Notes under the pieces: generated by a model | The model's input: only the letters and a program-made list of their open reading frames with translations | What the model was told of the DNA's origin: nothing | The model's database searches: none | From: Sphingomonadaceae bacterium | GTDB lineage: Bacteria > Pseudomonadota > Alphaproteobacteria > Sphingomonadales > Sphingomonadaceae | Assembly (NCBI GenBank): GCA_019239785.1 | Contig: JAFAZM010000177.1 | Location: 1 to 26,153, forward strand | Direction: 5' to 3' | DNA length: 26,153 nt | Part shown: piece by piece, positions 6,247 to 14,227 of the stretch | How positions within the stretch are numbered: the stretch's first letter is position 1 | How the letters are laid out: every line of letters starts with the position of its first letter | Program-made: the position numbers and the translations under genes

Positions 6247-6666
6247 ATGCGGTGCTTGGCGGCTTTGGTGCTTGGGCTGGCAGCGCCCATGGCGGCGCAG
6301 GCCGCGGACGTCCGGGTCGAGCTCAGTGGGCTGCGCGCCGGCGGCACGCTCTACGTCCAGCTGCAGAACCGGTCGCAGTTCATGGGCGCCGAACGGGTCG
6401 CCGGACAGCGGCTCGCGGCGCCGCAGGCGGGGACGCTCAGCGTCGATCTCGGGGACGTGCCGCCGGGCGAGTATGCGCTCAGCGTCTGGCACGACGACAA
6501 TGGCAACGACCGCTTCGACGTCGATCCCGCGAACGGCCACGTCCTCGACGGCATTGCCGCAGTCAATGCCGAGAATCTGCACAGCCCGCCGACCTTCGAC
6601 CAGATCAAGGTCGCGGTTCCCGCCGCTGGGATCACGGTCCCGCTGACGCTGCGCTACGGAAGGTAG
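6247..6666 (+). CDS. Secreted DUF2141 family protein
   Basis: A 139-residue product begins at ATG 6247 with AGGAG 7 bases before. A signal peptide covers residues 1-19 (MRCLAALVLGLAAPMAAQA). The rest is one DUF2141 domain: ADVRVELSGLRAGGTLYVQL, LSVDLGDVPPGEYALSVWHDDNGNDRFD and a final beta-rich TFDQIKVAVPAAGITVPLTL. The PPGEYALSVWHDDNGND segment is the family hallmark and resembles an acidic, possibly calcium-binding loop. The domain is a transthyretin-like beta-sandwich in the periplasm or outside; its role is unknown. The strong operator at 6201-6228 suggests inducible expression independent of glpX. Confidence 0.85.
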   Translation: MRCLAALVLGLAAPMAAQAADVRVELSGLRAGGTLYVQLQNRSQFMGAERVAGQRLAAPQAGTLSVDLGDVPPGEYALSVWHDDNGNDRFDVDPANGHVLDGIAAVNAENLHSPPTFDQIKVAVPAAGITVPLTLRYGR

Positions 6667-6736
6667 ATCCCCACGTCCTCCCGCGAACGCCGGAGTTTCG
6701 GGTCGTTCGGCCACCCCGTCTGAACCTTGCCCTCGG

Positions 6737-6800
6737 CCGGATCCCGGACGGAGTTCATCCTGAGCGACGCCGCAGGCGGCGTCGAAGGGCCGGGATGACG
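6737..6800. repeat. Intergenic palindromic repeat before recJ
   Basis: CGACGCCG (6765-6772) pairs with CGGCGTCG (6777-6784), and outer CCGGATCCCGG pairs imperfectly with GGCCGGGATGACG at the right. It shares the ATCCCGG / CGGGATGACG ends with the repeat at 6027-6154; the region 6667-6736 before it contains degenerate related sequence. It probably ends the DUF2141 transcript. Confidence 0.7.
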
Positions 6801-6877
6801 GACAGGTCCCAAGCTTTTCCACAGCCGATTTTCCCGCATGGATTCACTTTCGCGCCCCGCGCGCCTAGGCTCGAGCC

Positions 6878-8656
6878 GTGCTGATGACCCCCACCCTCGT
6901 CTGCGGCGTGTCGCGCTCGATCCTCGGACAGCCGTGGTGCTGGCGGGCGGGGAGCGCCGAGGCGGGGGATAACGGCTTCCAGCCGGACGATCTGGTCGAC
7001 CAATTGCTGATGGCGCGCGGCGTCGCCCGCGACGATCTCGCCCGCCACCGGGCGCCGACATTGCGCGGCTTCATGCCCGACCCGTCCGTCTTCCGCGACA
7101 TGGACAAGGCCGCCGGGCGGCTCGCCGACGCGGTCGCGGCGGGCGAGGCGATCACGATCTTCGGCGATTACGACGTGGACGGCGCCACCTCCGCGGCCTT
7201 GCTGATCCGCTTGCTCCGCCAGCTCGGTCTCGACCCCCAGGCCTATATTCCGGACCGGCTGATGGAGGGCTACGGCCCATCCGGCGCCGCCCTGGTGCGG
7301 ATCGCGGAGGGCGGGACGCGGCTGATCGTCACCGTCGATTGCGGCGCCCAGGCCTTCGAGGCGCTGGCGCAGGCGAAGGCGGCCGGCATCGAGGTGATCG
7401 TCGTCGACCATCACAAATGCGCGAGCCGGCTTCCCGAGGGGTTCGCGATCGTCAATCCGAACCGGCTCGACGAGAGCGAGGACGGCGCCGCGCACGGCCA
7501 TCTCGCCGCGGTCGGCATGGCCTTCCTGCTCGGCGCGGGACTGCTGCGGACCCTGCGGGGCCGCGGCTTCTTCGCTGGGCGTGCGGAGCCGAAGCTGATC
7601 GAGCTGCTCGACCTGGTTGCGCTCGGCACCGTTGCCGACGTCGCCCAGCTGCGCGGGCTCAACCGCGCGTTCGTCACGCAGGGCCTGAAGGTGATGGCCG
7701 CCCGCCGCAATATCGGCCTTGCCGCGCTCGCCGACGCCGCCCGCCTGCACCGCGCGCCGGAATGCCGCGACCTCGGCTTCGCGCTCGGGCCGCGGATCAA
7801 TGCCGGCGGCCGGGTCGGCAAGTCCGACCTCGGCGTCCGCCTGCTCACCACCGAGGATCCGGCCGAAGCCGAGACGATCGCCGCCGAGCTCGACCGGCTG
7901 AACGAGGAACGGCGCGCGATCGAAGCCGCGGTCTGCGAGGCGGCTGAGGCGCTCTGCACGGCGCAGGGCAACCGCGCCGTTGCATTGGTCGCCGCCTCCG
8001 GCTGGCATCCCGGTGTGATCGGCATCGTCGCCGGCCGGCTGAAGGAGAAGCTCCATCGGCCCGCGATCGTCGTCGCGCTTGGCGAGGATGGGCTCGGCAA
8101 GGGCTCGGGCCGCTCGATCTCGGGCGTCGACCTCGGCGCAGCCGTGCTCGCGGCGATGGACGCGGGCCTGCTGATCGCCGGCGGGGGCCACCCGATGGCG
8201 GCCGGACTCACCGTCGCCGGCGAGCGGATTGACGCGCTCGCCGACTTCCTCGACGAACGGCTGTCGGCCGACGTCGCCCGCAGCCGCGACGACCGCGCTT
8301 TGCTGCTCGACGCCTTGCTTGCGCCGGGCGGCGTCAACGCCGCCTATTGCGAAGCGATGGAGGCGGGCGGGCCTTACGGCGCCGGCTGGCCGGGGCCGCA
8401 CGTCGCCGCGGGACCGGTCTCGATCGTCAAGGCGGACGTGGTCGGCAGCGGGCATCTGCGCGTGATCGCGGCCGGCGAGGACGGCCGCCGCCTCAAGGCG
8501 ATCGCCTTCCGCATGGCCGAAAGCGCGCTCGGCGAAGCCCTGCTCGCCGCGCCGCCGCACCGCAAGCTCTGGCTCGCCGGCCGCCTCAAGCGCGACGACT
8601 ACAATGGCGGCGGCGCCGCCGAACTCAACCTCGAGGATGCCGCCTGGGCGGATTGA
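6878..8656 (+). CDS. recJ: Single-stranded-DNA-specific exonuclease RecJ
   Basis: RecJ degrades single-stranded DNA 5' to 3' in recombination and mismatch or base-excision repair. The 592-residue product starts at GTG 6878 (or ATG 6884, two codons on); neither has a strong ribosome site. DHH-phosphoesterase motifs appear in order: FGDYDVDGATSAALL (motif I), VTVDCGAQA (motif II), VVDHHKC (the DHH), INAGGRVGKSD, and in the DHHA1 part GGGHPMAAGLTV. A C-terminal OB-fold-like region follows (GPVSIVKADVVGSGHLRVIA...KAIAFRM). The length matches the family and no key residue is missing. It ends 3 bases from the convergent M64 gene, leaving no room for a dedicated terminator. Confidence 0.97.
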   Translation: MLMTPTLVCGVSRSILGQPWCWRAGSAEAGDNGFQPDDLVDQLLMARGVARDDLARHRAPTLRGFMPDPSVFRDMDKAAGRLADAVAAGEAITIFGDYDVDGATSAALLIRLLRQLGLDPQAYIPDRLMEGYGPSGAALVRIAEGGTRLIVTVDCGAQAFEALAQAKAAGIEVIVVDHHKCASRLPEGFAIVNPNRLDESEDGAAHGHLAAVGMAFLLGAGLLRTLRGRGFFAGRAEPKLIELLDLVALGTVADVAQLRGLNRAFVTQGLKVMAARRNIGLAALADAARLHRAPECRDLGFALGPRINAGGRVGKSDLGVRLLTTEDPAEAETIAAELDRLNEERRAIEAAVCEAAEALCTAQGNRAVALVAASGWHPGVIGIVAGRLKEKLHRPAIVVALGEDGLGKGSGRSISGVDLGAAVLAAMDAGLLIAGGGHPMAAGLTVAGERIDALADFLDERLSADVARSRDDRALLLDALLAPGGVNAAYCEAMEAGGPYGAGWPGPHVAAGPVSIVKADVVGSGHLRVIAAGEDGRRLKAIAFRMAESALGEALLAAPPHRKLWLAGRLKRDDYNGGGAAELNLEDAAWAD

Positions 8657-8659
8657 AGC

Positions 8660-9751
8660 TCAGCCGAGGACCGCGCGGATATGGTCCTGGCAGATCGGGC
8701 AGAAATCGGAGGTGGTCTCCCGCATAAGGCAGTGCGCGGTCGCGCGATAGCGGTCGGTACGGTAGCGCGCGCCCTGGAAGGTCCCGATCGCCCCGGGCGG
8801 CACCTCCGGCGCGCCGGTGGGATGGCTCGGCGCAAGCGTGCCGTCGACGTTGATCCGCGCGCGCCAGGGCGACTGGTCGGCGCGCGGGGCGGCCGAGATA
8901 TTGGGCTCGAGCGTCGCCGGATTCTCATTCTGCCGCTGGGCGTCGAGATATTCGTCGCCGAGGCCGAGCGCGTGACCGATCTCGTGAAGGCCGACCGCCT
9001 GCCAATGTTCGAACGGCGCCTCCGCGATCGAGGCCCAGGCCGAGTAGCCGGGCGAGCCGCCGGCGCCGCCCCGCACCGTGCTGTTGATCAGGATGAGGCT
9101 GGCCGGCGCGGCGCCGATGAACGGATCGAGCAGCCGCTTCGCCACCACCCGGTCGCCGAAGAACAGGCGATCGCGGCACTGGCTGTCGCCGGTGCCGAAC
9201 AGCCCAACGTCGGGATGCGAGGGCCAGAACAGGGCTCGCAGCGCCAGTTGATCGCCGACCCCATCCTGGTTGAACGGCGGCTTCGAGACGATCCAGGCGC
9301 GGAGGCCCTCCACCAGGGCCAGGAACTGGTCCTCGCTCTCGAACCGTTCGGCGATCACCGGAAACACGAGGCGGGCGCCGGCGGAGCCGAAGAGCTTGTC
9401 GCGGACCGGCGGCGGCAGGACGGCCGGGTGCGACGGCAGGTCGGCGAGGTTGAGCTGGTGAACGGCGCCGGAGGGCGTCGCGATGGCCAGGCTCGTTGCC
9501 GCCGCGTGCGGGTCCGCCACGACCACCGGCGGCACGACCACCTGCCGCGCAGCCATGGCGCCGTCATCGTCGGGATGCTCGAGGTGGACGGCATCGAAAT
9601 GCGGAACGTCGATCGGCTCGCCGACGGCCGCGCCGCTGCCGTCCACGAACGTCCCCTGGGAGAATGGGCCGAAATCGCGGTGCATCGCATCGCGCAGTCC
9701 CCCGTCGCCTTGCGGATCGACGTTTCTCAGCGAAAGAAGTTGTTCGGGCAT
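8660..9751 (-). CDS. M64-type (IgA peptidase-like) zinc metallopeptidase
   Basis: The 363-residue product begins at ATG 9751 after GGGAGGGG. The zinc motif is HEIGHALGLGDEY (His256, Glu257, His260, then DEY at 266-268), matching the HExxH...DEY of family M64. The C-terminal CLMRETTSDFCPICQDHI, with a cysteine pair after the metal site, is also M64-like. LILINSTVRGGAGGSPGY before the motif corresponds to the edge strand and glycine loop of the active-site cleft. About 130 N-terminal residues are unlike anything I recognise. Unlike most M64 proteins it has no signal peptide: the N-terminus MPEQLLSLRNVDPQGDGG is hydrophilic. The gene stands alone, convergent with recJ. The peptidase family is fairly sure, the substrate unknown. 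Confidence 0.8.
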   Translation of the reverse strand: MPEQLLSLRNVDPQGDGGLRDAMHRDFGPFSQGTFVDGSGAAVGEPIDVPHFDAVHLEHPDDDGAMAARQVVVPPVVVADPHAAATSLAIATPSGAVHQLNLADLPSHPAVLPPPVRDKLFGSAGARLVFPVIAERFESEDQFLALVEGLRAWIVSKPPFNQDGVGDQLALRALFWPSHPDVGLFGTGDSQCRDRLFFGDRVVAKRLLDPFIGAAPASLILINSTVRGGAGGSPGYSAWASIAEAPFEHWQAVGLHEIGHALGLGDEYLDAQRQNENPATLEPNISAAPRADQSPWRARINVDGTLAPSHPTGAPEVPPGAIGTFQGARYRTDRYRATAHCLMRETTSDFCPICQDHIRAVLG

Positions 9752-10098
9752 GATCCCCTCCCTGCACGCGAGTCGCTGGCTCCGGATCTTATCCCCATCT
9801 TCGCGAGCCGGAACACGTGCGTCTGTGACTTATCCCACAGCCGCTTTTACTTTGTGCCGAGCTCCACCTCGAGGACGCGGCGCGGGCGGATCGAGGCCGC
9901 TCGCGCGGAGACGCATCGCCCTTCCCGTCATTCCCGCGAAAGCGGGATTGACCTGCGGTCGTCTTCGGCTCCCGCATTCGCGGGAATGACGAAAGAGCGG
10001 GGAAAGCTGAGCGCAAACTCCGCTTGATCCCGGGCCCGCTTTAAGGTCACATCGCCGGATCCGCACAAGACGGGACGGGACGGCAAGGGGGAGAGGCG
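9752..10098. other. 347-base non-coding region between divergent genes
   Basis: This region separates the divergent M64 and GH3 genes. It holds the inverted repeat at 9926-9991 and probably both promoters, but I could not find convincing -35/-10 pairs. The only strong ribosome sites are those directly at the two genes. No open frame here looks like a real protein. Confidence 0.6.
9926..9991. repeat. Inverted repeat with 13-bp perfect ends
   Basis: CGTCATTCCCGCG (9926-9938) and CGCGGGAATGACG (9979-9991) are perfect inverted copies. An inner hairpin TTCCCGC-GAAA-GCGGGA sits at the left. This is the double-ended form of the single hairpin seen at 1547-1573. Confidence 0.85.
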
Positions 10099-12357
10099 AT
10101 GCTGCGACGGCTGATGACAGCGCTGTCTATGGCCTTCTGCCTCGCCGTCACGGCGCTCGCCGCCAATGCGCAGGCGCCGGTGCGGGGCTCGCCGCGGGTC
10201 GAAGCCTTACTCGCCCGAATGACGATCGCCGAGAAGATCGGCCAGCTCGTGCAGATGCCGGGCGGGCGGCAGAAGGCGCTGAACAGCCGGATCGACGACA
10301 ATGAGCGCGCCCGCATCCGCGCCGGCCGGGTCGGCTCCTATCTGAACGTCGCCGGCGCGGAAGCGACGCGGGAGCTGCAGCGGATCGCGGTCGAGGACTC
10401 GCGGCTGCACATCCCCCTGCTGTTCGGAATGGACGTGATCCACGGCTACCGCACCATCTTTCCGGTGCCGCTTGCGATGGCGGCGAGCTGGGACCCGGCG
10501 GTGCCCGAGCGCGCCGCGCGCGTCGCCGCGACCGAGGCCTCCGCCGCCGGCCTGCACTGGACCTTCTCGCCGATGGTCGACATCGCCCGCGATCCGCGCT
10601 GGGGCCGGATCGTCGAAGGGGCCGGCGAGGATCCCTATCTCGGCTCGGTGATGGCAGCCGCCCAGGTGCGCGGCTATCAGGGCGTGGGCCTCGACCGGAC
10701 CGACACGATCATGGCGACCGCCAAGCATTTCGCCGCTTATGGGGCGGCGATGGGCGGGCGGGACTATGCCGGCGCCGACATCAGCCAGCGCAGCCTCGAG
10801 GAAATCTACCTGCCGCCTTTCTACGCGGCGGCGCGCGAGGGCGCGGGCTCCTTCATGGCGGCGTTCAACGAGATCGGCGGCGTGCCGGCGCACGCCAACC
10901 GGGCTTTGCTGCGCGACACGCTGCGGACCCGCTGGCGCTGGCCGGGCGTGCTGGTCAGCGACTGGAACGCGGTCGCGGAGCTGCGCAACCATGGCGTCGC
11001 CGAGAGCGAGGGCGACGCCGCCGAGCTGGCGCTACGCGCCGGGGTGGACATCGACATGTCGAGCGGCGCCTATGCCGACACGCTGGAGGCGCGCGTCCGC
11101 CGCGATCCGCAGCTGCTCGCCCTGCTCGACGAGGCGGCGCGGCGCGTGCTGATGATCAAGGAAAGGCTCGGTCTTTTCGACCATCCTTATGAGCGCAGCG
11201 ACCCGGCCAACGAGGCCGGAGCGATGCTGACCCCGGCCAATCGCGCCGCGGCGCGCGAGGCGGCCGCCCGTTCGATCGTGCTGCTGAAGAATGACGGCGG
11301 CCTGCTGCCGCTCGCGGCGAGCGCGCCGCGGATCGCGCTGATCGGCGCGCTTGCGCAGGATGCCAATTCGCAGCTCGGGTCCTGGCGCGCGCAGGGTCAT
11401 GTCGAGGATGTGCATCCGTTGCTGCCGGCGCTCCGCGCGGCGATGCCCCATGCAGAGATCGAGACGGCTGGCGACGAGATCCCGGCGGCAGTCGCGGCGG
11501 CGCGGCGGGCCGATCTGGTCCTGCTCGTCGTCGGCGAGGATTTCGACATGACCGGCGAGGCGCGCAGCCGCGCCGATCTCGGCCTGCCCGGCAACCGGCA
11601 GGCGATGGCCGACGCGGTGCTCGACACCGGCAAGCCCGTCGTCGTGCTGCTGATGAACGGCCGGCCGCTCGCGATCCATCGGCTGGCCGAGCGGGCGCCG
11701 GCGATCCTGGAGACCTGGTTCCTCGGCGTGGAGGCCGGCCCCGCCATCGCCGACGTGCTGACGGGCCGCGTCAATCCCGCCGGCCGGCTGCCGGTCAGCT
11801 TCCCGCGCGCCAGCGGCGCCGTTCCCTTCCCCTACGCCCGGCTGCCGAGCGGGCGCCCCGCCGACGCCGATCCGGCGCACGACACCACCCGCTATCGCGA
11901 CCTGCCGATCACCCCGCTTTTCCCGTTCGGCCACGGGCTCAGCTACACGAATTTCACCTTTTCGGATTTCGCGGTGCGGCCGCTGCCGAACGGGACGTTC
12001 CGCGCCTCGGTCATCGTCTGCAATGACGGCGCCCGCGCGGGCGAGGAGGTGGTCCAGCTCTACGCGCACGATCCGGTCGCCAGCGTCTCCCGCCCGATCG
12101 AGGAATTGCGCGGCTTCCGCCGGATCGCGCTCGCGCCCGGCGAGGCGAAAAGGGTGAGCTTCACGCTCAGCCCGGCCCAGTTCGCGATCTGGGACGCCGG
12201 CCGCTGGCGGATCGAGCCCGGCGAGATTCAGCTGATGGTCGGCGCCTCCTCGGCCGATCTGCGCGGCCGCGCCGCCTTCCGCATCGCCGGCGCCGGCGAA
12301 GGGCGCGAGCCCGCCGCCGCCATCTTCACGCCCTCCAGCGAGGAGCCGATCCGATGA
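10099..12357 (+). CDS. Exported glycoside hydrolase family 3 beta-glucosidase (BglX-like)
   Basis: GH3 retaining beta-glucosidases release terminal glucose from cello- or other beta-oligosaccharides, usually in the periplasm. The 752-residue protein starts at an ATG preceded by GGGGAGAGG. A signal peptide covers residues 1-25 (ending ANAQA). The GH3 N-domain spans about 35-350: KIGQLVQ, FGMDVIHGYRTIFP, TFSPMVDIARDPRWGRIVEG, GEDPYLG, KHFAAYG, and VLVSDWNAV with nucleophile Asp288. The GH3 C-domain spans about 390-600, including VLLKNDGGLLPL and GEARSRADLGLPG. A fibronectin-III-like domain ends the protein (PFGHGLSYTNFTFSDF, then EEVVQLYAHDP). The order and length match BglX. It overlaps the next gene by ATGA, so both are probably one operon. 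Confidence 0.94.
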   Translation: MLRRLMTALSMAFCLAVTALAANAQAPVRGSPRVEALLARMTIAEKIGQLVQMPGGRQKALNSRIDDNERARIRAGRVGSYLNVAGAEATRELQRIAVEDSRLHIPLLFGMDVIHGYRTIFPVPLAMAASWDPAVPERAARVAATEASAAGLHWTFSPMVDIARDPRWGRIVEGAGEDPYLGSVMAAAQVRGYQGVGLDRTDTIMATAKHFAAYGAAMGGRDYAGADISQRSLEEIYLPPFYAAAREGAGSFMAAFNEIGGVPAHANRALLRDTLRTRWRWPGVLVSDWNAVAELRNHGVAESEGDAAELALRAGVDIDMSSGAYADTLEARVRRDPQLLALLDEAARRVLMIKERLGLFDHPYERSDPANEAGAMLTPANRAAAREAAARSIVLLKNDGGLLPLAASAPRIALIGALAQDANSQLGSWRAQGHVEDVHPLLPALRAAMPHAEIETAGDEIPAAVAAARRADLVLLVVGEDFDMTGEARSRADLGLPGNRQAMADAVLDTGKPVVVLLMNGRPLAIHRLAERAPAILETWFLGVEAGPAIADVLTGRVNPAGRLPVSFPRASGAVPFPYARLPSGRPADADPAHDTTRYRDLPITPLFPFGHGLSYTNFTFSDFAVRPLPNGTFRASVIVCNDGARAGEEVVQLYAHDPVASVSRPIEELRGFRRIALAPGEAKRVSFTLSPAQFAIWDAGRWRIEPGEIQLMVGASSADLRGRAAFRIAGAGEGREPAAAIFTPSSEEPIR

Positions 12358-13382
12358 AGCGCCTGATCCCGATCGCCGCCGGTCTCTCCCTGATCGCCGG
12401 CGCTGCGGCTGCGGGGCCGAACCATCCCGCCCACGAGCATGTCGGCCGGATCGAGCGGCTGGCGCCCGGCCTGGACGCCCTGATCGATCCGCGGGCGCCG
12501 ATCGAGAAGCTCGCCGAGGGCTTCACCTGGTCGGAAGGTCCGGCCTGGATAAGGCAGGAGGGCGGCTATCTTCTGTTCAGCGACGTTCCCGCCAACCGCA
12601 TGCACCGCTGGTCCGAGCGGGACGGCATCTCCATCTTCCTCGAGCCGTCGGGCCTCGCCGGCCCGGTCCCATCGACGATCCGCGAGGCCGGCTCGAACGG
12701 GCTGATCCCCGGCCCCGGCAACACCATCCTGCTCGCGGATTCCGGCAGCCGCGCGATCGCTCGGCTCGATCTCGCCACGCGTCGCAAGACGATCCTAGCC
12801 GACCGCTTCAACGGCCACCGCTTCAACTCGCCCAACGATCTCGCCCTCGCCCGCAACGGCGCGATCTATTTCACCGATCCGCCCTACGGCCTGGCCGGGA
12901 TCAACGACTCGCCGCTGAGGGAGCAGCCGGTGAACGGCGTCTACCGGCGCGATCCGGACGGCCGCATCACCCTGATCGACGGCAACCTCACCTTCCCCAA
13001 CGGCATATTGCTCTCGCCGGACGGCCGCACGCTCTACGTCTCCAATTCGGATCCGCATCGGGCGATCTGGATGGCCTATCGGCTCGACGCCCGCGGCCAC
13101 GTGACGAGCCGCCGCGTCTTCGCCGACGTCACGGATCAGGTGGCCGACAGCCGGCCAGGCCTGCCCGACGGCATGGCGATCGACCGCGCCGGCAACCTCT
13201 TCGCCAGCGCGCCCGGCGGCATTCTGGTGATCAGCCCGGCGGGCCGCATCCTCGGCCGGATCGAGACCGGCACCGCGATCGCCAATTGCACCTTCGGCGG
13301 CCCGGACGGGCGCACGCTCTTCATGACCTCGAACCATATCCTGGCCCGGGTCCGCACCCGCACCGCCGGCCTTGGTTATTGA
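12354..13382 (+). CDS. Exported SMP-30/gluconolactonase/LRE family protein
   Basis: This family is six-bladed beta-propeller lactonases that open aldonolactones such as glucono-1,5-lactone. The 342-residue product starts at ATG 12354, overlapping the GH3 stop by ATGA. A signal peptide covers residues 1-20 (ending GAAAA). Metal-site segments are present: FTWSEGPAW with Glu61, GSNGLIPGPGNTILLADSG, FNSPNDLALARNGAIYFTDPPYGL with the Asn and Asp ligands, FPNGILLSPDGRTLYVSNSDP and LPDGMAIDRAGNLFAS with the final Asp. Its pairing with an exported beta-glucosidase suggests it acts on a lactone made outside the cytoplasm by a glucose or oligosaccharide dehydrogenase, which is not encoded here. The substrate is inferred. 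Confidence 0.92.
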   Translation: MKRLIPIAAGLSLIAGAAAAGPNHPAHEHVGRIERLAPGLDALIDPRAPIEKLAEGFTWSEGPAWIRQEGGYLLFSDVPANRMHRWSERDGISIFLEPSGLAGPVPSTIREAGSNGLIPGPGNTILLADSGSRAIARLDLATRRKTILADRFNGHRFNSPNDLALARNGAIYFTDPPYGLAGINDSPLREQPVNGVYRRDPDGRITLIDGNLTFPNGILLSPDGRTLYVSNSDPHRAIWMAYRLDARGHVTSRRVFADVTDQVADSRPGLPDGMAIDRAGNLFASAPGGILVISPAGRILGRIETGTAIANCTFGGPDGRTLFMTSNHILARVRTRTAGLGY

Positions 13383-13422
13383 CCGCCCCGAGGCCATCTC
13401 CTAAGCCGCGCCCTCGCTTCAC

Positions 13423-13498
13423 GGCCCCATCGTCTAGCGGTCTAGGACGTCGCCCTTTCACGGCGAAAACACGGGTTCGAGTCCCGTTGGGGTCACCA
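13423..13498 (+). tRNA. tRNA-Glu (TTC anticodon)
   Basis: The acceptor stem GGCCCCA (13423-13429) pairs with TGGGGTC ending at 13494, with one G-U pair. The anticodon arm CGCCC-TTTCACG-GCG carries TTC, and the T-arm ACGGGTTCGAGTCCCGT is complete. The D-arm contains TCTAGCGGTCTAGGA. A CCA end is encoded (13496-13498). It is on the plus strand directly after the SMP-30 gene, with 40 bases between. Confidence 0.95.
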
Positions 13499-13610
13499 GC
13501 CTTCGCCCAAGGCTTCGGCTGGCAGGCCCCCAATCAACCCAGCGTCATCGACACTTGCGCGGCATGCGCGGGACTGTGAAGCTCGTCCGTGCACAATCAG
13601 GGAGGTGTCC

Positions 13611-14096
13611 GTGGAGCAGGACGAGGGAGCGGCGGACGACGACGGCGCACCGCCCGGAGAGAGCGTGGGGCGATGCCTGTGCGGCGCGGTCGTGCTCAGG
13701 ATTCGGCTGCCCGCTTTCTGGGCGTGGCACGATCACACCCCTGCCACCCGCAAGGCGCACGGGGCGGGCTATGCCACCTATGCCGGGATCTGGCGGAGCC
13801 GCCTTCGCCTGGTCCAGGGCGAGGACATGCTGCGGCGCTATTGCGATCCGGACAGTTTCGAGATCCGGACCTTCTGCGAAACCTGCGGGGCGCCGATCTT
13901 CTACGAGCGCCGCTTCGGCGCTTCCATGGTCAACGTGCCGCTGGCGCTCTTCGAGCAGCGCGTGGGCCGGGAGCCGATTTATCATCGTCACCCGGACGAG
14001 ATGCGCGATTGGCTTTATCTCGGCGAGCCGCTGGCGCCGCTCAAGGGATATCCGGGCATTTACCGCGTTCGCCGCAAGTCCGCGCGCCGAGCCTGA
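13611..14096 (+). CDS. GFA family protein lacking the usual middle cysteine motif
   Basis: The GFA fold (glutathione-dependent formaldehyde-activating enzyme, Gfa) is a zinc-binding beta-sandwich. From GTG 13611 (GGGAGG 5 bases before) the product has 161 residues; GTG 13605 is possible but abuts the ribosome site. An acidic N-terminus (EQDEGAADDD) precedes the first zinc motif, CLCGAVVL. In the canonical family a CHCxxC motif follows, holding the catalytic zinc; here it is replaced by FWAWHDHTPATRKAHG. The last motif, TFCETCGAPIFYERR, is intact, so the structural zinc can still be held. The end WLYLGEPLAPLKGYPGIYRV is typical of this HDH-type subgroup. Formaldehyde activation is therefore not assumed. 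It stands alone between the tRNA and the VOC operon. Confidence 0.82.
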   Translation: MEQDEGAADDDGAPPGESVGRCLCGAVVLRIRLPAFWAWHDHTPATRKAHGAGYATYAGIWRSRLRLVQGEDMLRRYCDPDSFEIRTFCETCGAPIFYERRFGASMVNVPLALFEQRVGREPIYHRHPDEMRDWLYLGEPLAPLKGYPGIYRVRRKSARRA

Positions 14097-14167
14097 GACA
14101 TCCACGCCGCCGCTTCGACGTGCACCTATGCCAAGTCGCCTCCCGCAGACGTCGGCGGCATCGGCGT

Positions 14168-14197
14168 TTGACAACGGATATAGTTCTCTATATCGTT
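14168..14197 (+). promoter_or_regulatory. Promoter with embedded operator of the VOC-ArsR-SRPBCC operon
   Basis: A perfect -35, TTGACA (14168-14173), is followed after 17 bases by TATCGT (14191-14196). The dyad GATATAG-TTCT-CTATATC (14177-14194) fills the spacer and overlaps the -10; with one extra base on the left it extends to AACG/CGTT. The site is AT-rich and typical of an ArsR-type operator. The ArsR protein encoded at 14680-15006 is the obvious ligand. Confidence 0.75.
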
Positions 14198-14227
14198 AAA
14201 TATATACCAAATCGTTAGGAGATAGCC

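Noticed and set aside
6815..6832. TTTTCCACAGCCG as a DnaA box, and the similar TTATCCCACAGCCG at 9830-9843
   Set aside because: Neither is an exact TTATCCACA box, they are isolated, and no other origin features are present. The shared CCACAGCCG[A/C]TTTT is too short to call a repeat.
13499..13526. CCAGCC...GGCTGG hairpin after tRNA-Glu as a terminator
   Set aside because: The stem is 6 bp with a long loop and has no T-tract, so it could not be supported.
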